Positions 1 through 5,902 of a stretch of DNA of 11,577 nucleotides are shown piece after piece. A program made the translations under genes and the position numbers. Under the pieces are notes generated by a model that worked only from the letters and a program-made list of their open reading frames with translations, was not told the origin of the DNA and ran no database searches. The stretch comes from Bacteroidales bacterium (GTDB lineage Bacteria > Bacteroidota > Bacteroidia > Bacteroidales > Bacteroidaceae). The stretch spans positions 1-11,577 of the forward strand of contig SFEP01000070.1 of the NCBI GenBank assembly GCA_004557185.1. Reading direction: 5' to 3'. Position 1 is the stretch's first letter, and each line of letters begins with the position of its first letter.

Positions 1-99
1 ACCGCCGTATGCGGAACCGCATGTACGGTGGTGTGAGAGGTCGGTAAACGCAAAAGTAGGAGATAAACGCCTACGATTAGCGTTTACCTCCTACTCGAT
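1..99 (+). mobile_element. Group II intron, 3' end only (domains V and VI)
   Basis: The first 99 bases fold as the last two domains of a bacterial group II intron. Domain V (2-31) is followed by the typical TGTGAGAGG linker (32-40). A long domain VI hairpin follows: 55-62 pairs with 88-95 and 64-70 pairs with 80-86, around a 9-nt loop. The intron probably ends at CGAT (96-99), because from base 100 the sequence matches the uninterrupted repeat copy at 11428-11519. A93, seven nucleotides from that end, is the likely branch-point adenosine, although a simple fold pairs it. Domains I-IV and any reverse transcriptase/maturase gene would lie to the left, outside the window, so mobility cannot be judged. 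Confidence 0.85.
2..31 (+). ncRNA. Group II intron domain V catalytic hairpin
   Basis: This is a 30-nt hairpin. Bases 2-9 pair with 24-31, a two-nucleotide bulge (22-23) follows, then 10-13 pair with 18-21 under a GAAC loop. The triad position is C3-G4-C5 and includes the invariant G-U wobble (G4-U29). A CGC triad instead of the more common AGC is known from some classes such as IIC, but I do not assign a class. The hairpin length, bulge and wobble together make this the most diagnostic part of the intron. Confidence 0.85.
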
Positions 100-191
100 C
101 TCCCACGGCATCCCGTCGGAGGCAAGGCCTTCAATGCGTTTACCGAGCACCCGTCTTTTTTGGGGGCGCTCATACAAGTTTAACGGACACC
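100..191 (+). repeat. 92-bp dispersed repeat, left copy
   Basis: This segment matches the reverse complement of 11428-11519 over 92 bases with no gaps. By eye it differs at six positions (102, 126, 141, 160, 162 and 183), about 93% identity. It starts right after the intron end and stops 3 bases before the hairpin that closes the carboxyltransferase gene. No reading frame is evident. The two copies face inward as an inverted pair about 11.2 kb apart. It could be a non-coding dispersed repeat family or the edge of a larger element; the window does not tell which. Confidence 0.85.
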
Positions 192-194
192 CAT

Positions 195-244
195 AACACA
201 AAGCAGGCAGGCCGACCGCGTGGTCTGCCTGCCTGCTTTGTGTT
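195..244 (-). terminator. Terminator hairpin of the carboxyltransferase gene
   Basis: An 18-bp perfect inverted repeat (195-212 with 227-244) continues, after one mismatch, into a 4-bp inner stem (214-217 with 222-225) under a GCGT loop. It lies 14 bases past the stop codon of the minus-strand gene ending at 259. In that direction the stem is followed by a mixed sequence, not a clean U-tract, so it may act partly as an mRNA 3' stabiliser. Confidence 0.75.
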
Positions 245-258
245 TGCGAGGAGGGAAT

Positions 259-2040
259 TTAAGCCTCGGTGGGGCGCTCGATGTAGGCCACCACGTCGCC
301 CTTGTTCACGTGGCTTCCCTGCTTGGCGTTGATTTCAACCAGTTTGCCGCCCAGCGCTGCGGGCACTTCCACAATCTGGCCGTAGTTGTTTTCAATGTAG
401 CAGAAGAAGTCGCCTTCCTTGTATTCCTTGCCAATGTAGGGCTCGATGCTCTTCACGCATTCGCCGTCGCCGCCAATCTCCCAGAGCACGGTGCCGGCCT
501 CGGGTGCTACCAGAGCGTCGGCCTTGGCGTGCTTGAGTGCTGCAGCCTCTTCGGGCGAAATGCCGGCAGCGTTGGCCTTGTCCTTGGCAGCCTGCAGGTC
601 GGCCAGGAAGCGCTTCTTGGCGGCACCGCTCTTGTAGTCGCGATACTGCGTTTCGTGCATGGCAAACTCAAAGAGTTCCTCGTCGTCCTCGCCACGCTCC
701 CAGCCGTTCTCCTCCATCTCCTTGATGAAGCGGGGCAGTTCGTCGGGATAGTAGCTCTGCGGGTCGGCGGTGGTAAACTCGAAGCCTTTCTCCTTGGCCA
801 GGGCAATGATTTCGGGGTCAACGGGGCCAGGCAGCTGACCGCTCTTGCCCAATATCATGCCCCAGATGGAGTTGTCCATCATGCTGTAGCGGGGCTTGCC
901 CATCGACTCCGTGAGGAGGTTCATCAGCGCGATGTTCTTCACATACTGCGAGAAGGGCGTTACGAGAGGGGGATAGCCCACACGCGGCCACACATAGGCC
1001 ACCTCGTCGAAGAGGCGTACCAGCAGTTCGTCCTCCGAGAGTTCGGGCTCGCCCTTGGCGGCGCGGTTGTTGTTGATGGCGCCCATCACACCTGTGAGGT
1101 CGGCCATCATCGAACCCATCATGCCGCCCGGCAGTCCGCAGCCCAGCAGCAGCGAACTCATTAGTCTGTTGGCGGGATTCATGAAGTAGCCCAAGAAGTC
1201 GTCGATGAACTCCTGCGTCAGCTTGCGTGCTTCCATGTAAGCCTCCATGTTGATTTCGGGCACGTCGAAGCCTGCATGTTTCAGCATGCTCTGCACCGAA
1301 ATCACGTCGGGGTGCACCTTACCCCACGACAGCGGTTCGATGGCGGTGTCGATGACGTCGGCGCCATTGCGGCACACCTCCAGGATGCTGGCCATCGACA
1401 GGCCCGGACCCGAGTGGCCGTGGTACTCAATGATGACCTCGGGGTGCTTGTCCTTAATCATCTTCGTGAGTTTGCCCAGCATGGCGGGCTGACCGATGCC
1501 GGCCATATCCTTCAGGCAGATTTCGGGTGCGCCGGCCTCAATCAGCTGGTCGGCAATGTGGGCATAATACTCAGCCGTGTGTATGGGTGAGTTGGTGATG
1601 CACAGCGTGGCCTGCGGCGTCATGCCAGCCTCAAGGGCGTATTTGATGGAGGGAATGATGTTGCGCACATCGTTCAGTCCGCAGAAGATGCGGGTGATGT
1701 CTACGCCCTGAGCGTGCTTCACCTTATACATCAGTCGGCGCACGTCGGCGGGCACGGGGAACATGCGCAGTGCGTTCAGGCCGCGGTCGAGCATGTGCGT
1801 CTTGATGCCAGCCTCGTTAAAGGGTTTCGTAAAGGTACGTACGGCCTGGTTGGGGTTCTCGCCGTAGAGCAGGTTGACTTGCTCGAAGGCGCCGCCGTTC
1901 GTTTCGACGCGGGCAAAGCAACCCATTTTTATAATCACAGGGGCAATGCGTTCCAACTGGTCCTTGCGCGGCTGGAACTTGCCGCTGCTCTGGAACATGT
2001 CGCGGTAGAGCAGGCTGAACTGGATTTTACGTTTCGTCAT
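259..2040 (-). CDS. oadA: OadA/PycB-type carboxyltransferase subunit with degenerate biotinyl domain
   Basis: This 593-residue protein belongs to the HMGL-like carboxyltransferase family, which moves a carboxyl group between biotin and pyruvate/oxaloacetate (oxaloacetate decarboxylase alpha, pyruvate carboxylase subunit B). An N-terminal TIM barrel covers about residues 5-290. It has CLKDMAG with the expected carboxylated lysine K177, the HGH metal ligands H207 and H209, and SPIHTAEYY at 151-159. A conserved carboxyltransferase region (about 290-480) contains VWPRVGYPPLVTPFSQYV. An Ala/Lys-rich linker leads to a biotinyl-like domain (about 515-589). Two departures stand out: the usual E-A-M-K-M acceptor motif reads E-N-N-Y-G (550-554), and the metal-ligand Asp of the DTTLRDAHQS motif aligns with S9. 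The length suits the family. No partner subunits are nearby, so the physiological reaction is unsettled. The start at 2040 begins the conserved N-terminus, and the gene is apparently monocistronic. Confidence 0.85.
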   Translation of the reverse strand: MTKRKIQFSLLYRDMFQSSGKFQPRKDQLERIAPVIIKMGCFARVETNGGAFEQVNLLYGENPNQAVRTFTKPFNEAGIKTHMLDRGLNALRMFPVPADVRRLMYKVKHAQGVDITRIFCGLNDVRNIIPSIKYALEAGMTPQATLCITNSPIHTAEYYAHIADQLIEAGAPEICLKDMAGIGQPAMLGKLTKMIKDKHPEVIIEYHGHSGPGLSMASILEVCRNGADVIDTAIEPLSWGKVHPDVISVQSMLKHAGFDVPEINMEAYMEARKLTQEFIDDFLGYFMNPANRLMSSLLLGCGLPGGMMGSMMADLTGVMGAINNNRAAKGEPELSEDELLVRLFDEVAYVWPRVGYPPLVTPFSQYVKNIALMNLLTESMGKPRYSMMDNSIWGMILGKSGQLPGPVDPEIIALAKEKGFEFTTADPQSYYPDELPRFIKEMEENGWERGEDDEELFEFAMHETQYRDYKSGAAKKRFLADLQAAKDKANAAGISPEEAAALKHAKADALVAPEAGTVLWEIGGDGECVKSIEPYIGKEYKEGDFFCYIENNYGQIVEVPAALGGKLVEINAKQGSHVNKGDVVAYIERPTEA

Positions 2041-2150
2041 GTATGCTTCGTATTATATATATGAATTTGTTCGTCGGCTGTGTGCTGGTTGTCCCGCTGC
2101 CAAGCGGCCCTGTGGCCAGTCCTTGCTGTGGCCACGTGCGGCAAGCACAT

Positions 2151-2181
2151 CATTGCTCACTTTCGCCTGTTTTGAGCAATG
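2151..2181 (-). promoter_or_regulatory. 5' leader stem-loop of the carboxyltransferase mRNA
   Basis: A perfect 9-bp inverted repeat (2151-2159 with 2173-2181, 13-nt spacer) lies just at or after the predicted transcription start of the minus-strand gene. Further along the same leader, the nonamer CTGTGGCCA (plus strand) occurs twice, at 2110-2118 and 2126-2134. Each copy contains the palindrome TGGCCA, so they can pair with each other. The leader before the start codon is about 140 nt. A 5' mRNA-stabilising hairpin is one reading. No known riboswitch was recognised. Confidence 0.5.
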
Positions 2182-2186
2182 CGCTG

Positions 2187-2217
2187 CAAAGGTACTGCAA
2201 ACCTGCGTGTGTGCAAA
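2187..2217 (-). promoter_or_regulatory. Bacteroidetes-type promoter for the carboxyltransferase gene
   Basis: On the minus strand, TTTG (complement of 2214-2217) is followed after exactly 19 nt by TACCTTTG (complement of 2187-2194). This matches the Bacteroidetes -33 TTTG and -7 TAnnTTTG consensus. Transcription would start near 2180, leaving a leader of about 140 nt. Confidence 0.75.
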
Positions 2218-2243
2218 ACGAAAGGCTGAAAAAGTGTACACTC

Positions 2244-2285
2244 CGCTCCCCGCCGCGCCTTCTTCGCTCCCCGCCGCGCCTTCTG
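2244..2285. repeat. GC-rich 21-bp tandem repeat between divergent promoters
   Basis: The 20-mer CGCTCCCCGCCGCGCCTTCT occurs at 2244-2263 and again at 2265-2284, a 21-bp period. A degenerate third copy (TCCCCGCCGC) starts near 2288 and a fainter trace lies around 2308-2316. It sits upstream of both the minus promoter (2187-2217) and the plus promoter (2387-2417). The rest of 2218-2386 shows no gene I can support. Confidence 0.75.
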
Positions 2286-2386
2286 TTGTCCCCGCCGCTC
2301 GCGGCCAGCCCCGCCGCCAAGCGTCAGGCAGAAGCATGTCGGCTGAAGACTACGACAAGAAAAAGGCAAAAAAATCTTACGGTTTG

Positions 2387-2417
2387 TTTGCGGGTTAGGG
2401 TGAAAGTGTTACTTTTG
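2387..2417 (+). promoter_or_regulatory. Bacteroidetes-type promoter of the aromatic amino acid operon
   Basis: TTTG (2387-2390) is followed after 19 nt by TACTTTTG (2410-2417), an exact match to the Bacteroidetes -33/-7 consensus and with the same spacing as the divergent promoter. Transcription would start around 2422-2425. That puts the leader peptide start about 24 nt into the transcript and pheA about 218 nt downstream. Confidence 0.8.
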
Positions 2418-2446
2418 CTGCCGTAAACAATTCAACTGTGATACAA

Positions 2447-2533
2447 ATGATGGCTTGTGCATCCTTCTTTTTTGGCTTTTATTTTTACTTTGCCAGACAA
2501 GCAGAGCGGGATGTCGCATACCTTCAAGCATAA
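2447..2533 (+). CDS. Phe/Tyr-rich leader peptide of the aromatic operon attenuator
   Basis: A 28-codon frame opens with two ATG codons (2447 and 2450) and ends at TAA (2531-2533). It encodes MMACASFFFGFYFYFARQAE and eight further residues. The nine codons at 2465-2491 read Phe-Phe-Phe-Gly-Phe-Tyr-Phe-Tyr-Phe: six Phe and two Tyr. The frame lies between the operon promoter and a rho-independent terminator, upstream of genes that make Phe and Tyr. This matches the logic of the enterobacterial pheL leader, though the two are not visibly homologous. Here the peptide is the by-product; the reading of its codons is the signal. Shortage of charged tRNA-Phe or tRNA-Tyr would stall the ribosome inside the run. 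There is no Shine-Dalgarno sequence, as is normal in this phylum. The same product results, one Met shorter, if the second ATG is used. Confidence 0.9.
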   Translation: MMACASFFFGFYFYFARQAERDVAYLQA

Positions 2534-2560
2534 CAAGTTTTGAAACAAGGCAATCCCGCT
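2453..2560 (+). promoter_or_regulatory. Attenuator switch: protector and antiterminator helices
   Basis: Region 2, AGCGGGAT (2505-2512), is exactly complementary to ATCCCGCT (2553-2560), the 5' arm of the downstream terminator, so 2:3 pairing is an antiterminator that excludes the terminator. Region 1 (2453-2464) can pair with region 2 and its flank: ATCC with GGAT (2509-2512), TGC with GCA (2516-2518) and GCTTG with CAAGC (2525-2529). This encloses the Phe/Tyr codon run in the loop. A ribosome stalled early in the run would open 1:2 and allow 2:3, giving read-through. A ribosome that finishes the peptide and leaves lets 1:2 re-form and the terminator fold. The pairings are seen in the sequence; the kinetics are inferred. 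Confidence 0.8.
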
Positions 2561-2587
2561 TCCTGGTTAGGAGGCGGGATTTCTTTT
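2552..2587 (+). terminator. Attenuator rho-independent terminator
   Basis: Bases 2552-2564 pair with 2569-2581 in a 13-bp stem with one G-U pair and a GGTT loop. A U-rich tract (TTTCTTTT, 2580-2587) follows. The hairpin sits 18 bases after the leader peptide stop and 53 bases before pheA. It ends transcription before any structural gene, so it makes sense only as a conditional terminator. Confidence 0.88.
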
Positions 2588-2640
2588 CACCCAAGCGGCG
2601 CGGGTCAGGGCTCTGAAGCGGCCGGCGCACCCACAGCAAC

Positions 2641-3471
2641 ATGAAGCAAATAGCAATACAGGGCATTCGAGGCTCCTTTCACGACATAGCCGCCCATCAG
2701 TACTTTCAGGGCGAGGACATACAGCTGGTGTGCTGCGACACCTTTGAGCAGATATTCCGCGAGATGCGCGACGACTACGCCCGCCTCGGCCTCATGGCCA
2801 TCGAGAACACCATAGCGGGCAGCCTGCTGCACAACTACGACCTGCTGCGTGAGAGCGGCATGACGGTGATAGGCGAGCACAAGTTGCACATCGAGCACAG
2901 CATCATGTGTTTGCCTGAGGACGATTGGGACACCCTCACCGAGGTCAACTCGCACCCTGTGGCGCTGGCGCAGTGCCGCGGCTTTCTCGACCAGCACCCC
3001 GCCATGAAGGTGGTTGAGGTGGCCGACACCGCGGGCGCCGCCGAAATGATAAGCCGCAAGCATCTGCGCGGACACGCCGCCATTTGCCACGCGGGGGCCG
3101 CGCCCCTCTACGGCATGAAGGTGCTCGAGCAGGGCATTGAGGACAACAAGCACAACTACACCCGCTTCCTTGTGCTGTGCGACCCCTGGGCGGCCGACAA
3201 GTTGCGCGACGTGCACCGCAGCGACAAGAGCAGCATGGTGTTTGCCCTGCCGCACGAAGAGGGCTCCCTCTCGCAGGTGCTGAGCATCTTTTCTTTCTAT
3301 AAAATCAATCTGACTAAAATACAGTCGTTGCCCATCATCGGCCGTGAGTGGGAATACCTCTTCTACGTCGATGTGAAGTATGACGACTACGTGCGCTACC
3401 GGCAGAGCATCGACGCGGTGCGGCCGTTGCTGCGCGAACTCAAAATCTTAGGCGAATATGCAGGAAAATAA
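2641..3471 (+). CDS. pheA: Prephenate dehydratase
   Basis: PheA decarboxylates and dehydrates prephenate to phenylpyruvate, the precursor of phenylalanine, in the cytoplasm. The 276-residue protein has the periplasmic-binding-like dehydratase domain (about 3-180) with AIENTIAGS (53-61), SHPVALAQC (104-112), DTAGAAEMI (129-137) and the catalytic T174-R175-F176. A C-terminal ACT domain covers about 198-272. The monofunctional length is normal; there is no fused chorismate mutase, which in this operon is attached to DAHP synthase. In the ACT domain the usual ESRP Phe-binding motif reads QSLP (228-231), while the GAL-type glycine loop survives as GSL (208-210). Feedback by Phe may therefore be altered. 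It is the first structural gene after the attenuator and overlaps the next gene by 14 bp. Confidence 0.95.
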   Translation: MKQIAIQGIRGSFHDIAAHQYFQGEDIQLVCCDTFEQIFREMRDDYARLGLMAIENTIAGSLLHNYDLLRESGMTVIGEHKLHIEHSIMCLPEDDWDTLTEVNSHPVALAQCRGFLDQHPAMKVVEVADTAGAAEMISRKHLRGHAAICHAGAAPLYGMKVLEQGIEDNKHNYTRFLVLCDPWAADKLRDVHRSDKSSMVFALPHEEGSLSQVLSIFSFYKINLTKIQSLPIIGREWEYLFYVDVKYDDYVRYRQSIDAVRPLLRELKILGEYAGK

Positions 3472-4636
3472 CTACCACATACAGCCCGCCGAACGCTTGC
3501 AGAGCGTGAGCGAATACTACTTCTCACGCAAGGGCAAGGAGGTGGCGCAGATGAATGCTGCGGGCCTCGACGTCATCTCGCTGGCCATTGGCAGCCCCGA
3601 CCTTCCGCCCTCGCCGCAGACGGTTGAAACCCTCTGCCGCGAGGCTCAGCGCCCCGATGCCCACGGCTATCAGCCCACGGCGGGCATCATGCCCCTGCGG
3701 CAGGCCATGGCGCGCTTCTACCAGCGTTGGTTTGGCGTCACGCTCGACGCCGCCACCGAGCTGCAGCCCCTCATCGGTTCGAAGGAGGGCATTCTGCACA
3801 CCACGCTGGCCTTTGTCAACCCCGGCGAAAAGGTGCTCGTGCCCAACCCTGGCTATCCCACCTACACCTCACTCACCCGGCTGCTGGGCTGCGAAGTGGT
3901 GTACTACAACCTGCGGCCCGAAAACGGCTGGCAGCCCGACTTTGCCGAACTCGAGGCCATGGACCTCAGCGGCGTGCGCTTGATGTGGAGCAACTATCCG
4001 CACATGCCCACCGGAGCCCCGGCGCAGCGCAGCACCTACGAGCGCCTAGTGCAGTTTGCGCGCAGCCACAACCTCGTGGTGGTGAATGACAATCCCTACG
4101 CCTTCATCTTAGGCCGCGAGCACCTCAGCATTCTGCAGGTGCCGGGCGCCAAGGAGTGCTGCATCGAGTTCAACTCCATGAGCAAGAGCCACAACATGCC
4201 CGGCTGGCGTGTGGGCATGCTGGCCACCAACGCCGAATTTGTGAGTTGGATATTGAAGGTGAAAAGCAACATCGACTCTGGCACCTTCCGCCCCCTGCAG
4301 CTTGCGGCCGCCACGGCCTACGACAACTCCGACGCCTGGCACGCCGAGGCCAACGTGCAGGTGTATGCCCGCCGCCGCCAGTTGGCGGGCGCCATCATGG
4401 ACGCGCTCGGCTGCCAGTGGGACCCCCAGCAGGTGGGCATGTTCCTCTGGGGACGCATCCCCGACCACTACGCCACCTGCGAGGAACTCACCGAACGGGT
4501 GCTCCACGAGGCCCGCGTCTTCATCACCCCGGGCTTCATCTTCGGCTCCAACGGAGCGCGCTATGTGCGCATCTCGCTCTGTGCCAACGAGCAGAAACTC
4601 GCCGAAGCCCTGCAGCGCGTGCAGCAACTCGCTTGA
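3458..4636 (+). CDS. Class I/II PLP aminotransferase, probably for aromatic amino acids
   Basis: This 392-residue fold-type I aminotransferase probably makes Phe and Tyr from phenylpyruvate and 4-hydroxyphenylpyruvate, or possibly acts on prephenate. Visible active-site features are GSKEGI (107-112), the PLP-contacting N179 in SNYPHMPTG, D211 and Y214 in NDNPYA, the Schiff-base lysine K243 in SMSKSHNMPGWRVG, and the substrate-carboxylate arginine R371 in YVRISLC. The sequence style resembles the LL-diaminopimelate/aspartate aminotransferase group, so substrate is assigned from context rather than motifs. Its ATG lies inside the end of pheA (14-bp overlap, different frame), which suggests translational coupling. 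A non-coding gap of 101 bp follows before the next gene, with no clear promoter or terminator. Confidence 0.88.
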   Translation: MQENNYHIQPAERLQSVSEYYFSRKGKEVAQMNAAGLDVISLAIGSPDLPPSPQTVETLCREAQRPDAHGYQPTAGIMPLRQAMARFYQRWFGVTLDAATELQPLIGSKEGILHTTLAFVNPGEKVLVPNPGYPTYTSLTRLLGCEVVYYNLRPENGWQPDFAELEAMDLSGVRLMWSNYPHMPTGAPAQRSTYERLVQFARSHNLVVVNDNPYAFILGREHLSILQVPGAKECCIEFNSMSKSHNMPGWRVGMLATNAEFVSWILKVKSNIDSGTFRPLQLAAATAYDNSDAWHAEANVQVYARRRQLAGAIMDALGCQWDPQQVGMFLWGRIPDHYATCEELTERVLHEARVFITPGFIFGSNGARYVRISLCANEQKLAEALQRVQQLA

Positions 4637-4737
4637 CCCGCACCACTCCTTTATTATATATAGCACGTAATACAAACCTTAGGGCAGGTTTCCCTGAAAA
4701 CAGCGGGCACGCCTTCCCCTCATACCATAAAACGACT

Positions 4738-5811
4738 ATGGACTTACAACTCTCTCCCCTCAACCTCCTGGGCACAGCCAGCGCGCAGCGTCCCACCGTG
4801 ATTGCCGGTCCCTGCTCGGCCGAGACCGAAGAACAAGTGATGAACACCGCCGCCCAGCTGGCAGGCAAGGGCGTCAAGATATTCCGCGCCGGCATCTGGA
4901 AGCCCCGCACCAAGCCCGGGGGCTTCGAGGGCATCGGCAAGGATGGCCTGCCCTGGCTCAACCGCGTGCAGCAGGAACTCGGCATGAAGGTAGCCACCGA
5001 GGTAGCCACCAAGAGCCACGTTGAGGCTGCGCTCGAGGCTGGCATCGACGTGCTCTGGATTGGCGCACGCACGGCAGCCAACCCCTTTGCCATGCAGGAA
5101 ATAGCCGATGCCCTGGCAGGTCACGACGTGCCTGTGCTCGTGAAAAATCCCGTCAACCCCGACCTCGAACTCTGGATTGGCGGCCTTGAACGCATCAACC
5201 AGGCCGGCATCACGCGCCTCGGCGTCATTCACCGCGGCTTCTCAACCTACGAGAAGAAGCTCTACCGCAACCTCCCCATGTGGCACATCCCCATCGAGCT
5301 GCACCGCCGCCTGCCCGGGCTGCCCATCTTCTGCGACCCCAGCCACATTGGCGGCGCCCGCGAACTGGTGGCCCCGCTCTGCCAGCAGGCCATGGACCTC
5401 GGCTTCGACGGACTCATTGTGGAGTGCCACTGCAACCCCGACGCCGCCTGGAGCGATGCCAAGCAGCAAGTGCGCCCCGACGTGCTCGACTTCATTCTCG
5501 ACCGTCTCGTTATTCGCAACACTGCCGCCAGCACCGAGAGCCTCGACGTGCTTCGTCACCAGATTGACGAAATCGACAACAGCCTCATCGAAATGCTGGC
5601 CAAGCGCATGCGCATCAGCCGTGAGATAGGGCAGTACAAGCGCGAACACGACATGACTGTGGTGCAGACCACCCGCTACAACGAAATCCTCGACAAGCGC
5701 GGCGCACAGGGTGTGCTCTGCGGCATGTCGGCCGACTTCATCAAGGCCGTCTTCGAGGCCGTGCACGAAGAGAGCGTGCGCCAGCAAATCGAAATCATGA
5801 ACAAAAACTAA
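4738..5811 (+). CDS. aroF: Bifunctional DAHP synthase / chorismate mutase
   Basis: This 357-residue fusion catalyses the first shikimate step (phosphoenolpyruvate + erythrose 4-phosphate to DAHP) and the conversion of chorismate to prephenate. The N-terminal type I-beta DAHP synthase barrel (about 1-260) shows AGPCS with metal ligand C26 (23-27), KPRT (55-58), GART (109-112), KNP (136-138), HRG (165-167), DPSH (200-203) and the ECH metal-site motif (229-231). A short linker leads to an AroQ-type mutase helix bundle (about 266-350) with LRHQIDEID, R290, K301, R313 and a terminal ESVRQQ. From the literature, a DAHP synthase-chorismate mutase fusion of this order in Porphyromonas gingivalis is feedback-controlled by prephenate through its mutase domain; the same is likely here. 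A longer open frame extends upstream to 4156 through the aminotransferase gene, but homology begins at the ATG at 4738. Confidence 0.93.
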   Translation: MDLQLSPLNLLGTASAQRPTVIAGPCSAETEEQVMNTAAQLAGKGVKIFRAGIWKPRTKPGGFEGIGKDGLPWLNRVQQELGMKVATEVATKSHVEAALEAGIDVLWIGARTAANPFAMQEIADALAGHDVPVLVKNPVNPDLELWIGGLERINQAGITRLGVIHRGFSTYEKKLYRNLPMWHIPIELHRRLPGLPIFCDPSHIGGARELVAPLCQQAMDLGFDGLIVECHCNPDAAWSDAKQQVRPDVLDFILDRLVIRNTAASTESLDVLRHQIDEIDNSLIEMLAKRMRISREIGQYKREHDMTVVQTTRYNEILDKRGAQGVLCGMSADFIKAVFEAVHEESVRQQIEIMNKN

Positions 5812-5819
5812 CTCCCCCA

Positions 5820-5884
5820 CGGCGCACCCTTGGTGCAGCAGGCAGCAGGCATCACGTCAGCCCCCGCTGCCCCGCGGTGCGCCG
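5820..5884 (+). repeat. Inverted repeat spanning the aroF-tyrA gap
   Basis: CGGCGCACC (5820-5828) is exactly complementary to GGTGCGCCG (5876-5884), and the two frame most of the 91-bp space between the DAHP synthase and tyrA genes. GCAGC motifs inside can pair with GCTGC (5866-5870). No U-tract follows, so it is not a standard terminator. A role in mRNA processing or partial polarity is possible. Confidence 0.5.
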
Positions 5885-5902
5885 GCATTGACCACCTGAA
5901 GC

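Noticed and set aside
220..1164. A 314-codon plus-strand open frame opposite the carboxyltransferase gene
   Set aside because: It starts inside the terminator hairpin and mirrors the codons of the real minus-strand gene.
2039..2426. Overlapping open frames on both strands in the divergent intergenic region
   Set aside because: They run through promoter and repeat sequence, have Arg/Pro/Cys-rich translations and show no conserved motifs.
2409..2666. An 85-codon minus-strand open frame across the attenuator
   Set aside because: It is antisense to the leader peptide, the terminator and the start of pheA, all of which have a clear function on the plus strand.
4156..5811. A 551-codon open frame that would extend the DAHP synthase upstream by 194 residues
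   Set aside because: The extension runs out of frame through the aminotransferase gene, gives an Arg/His/Pro-rich sequence with no family resemblance, and the family N-terminus starts at the ATG at 4738.
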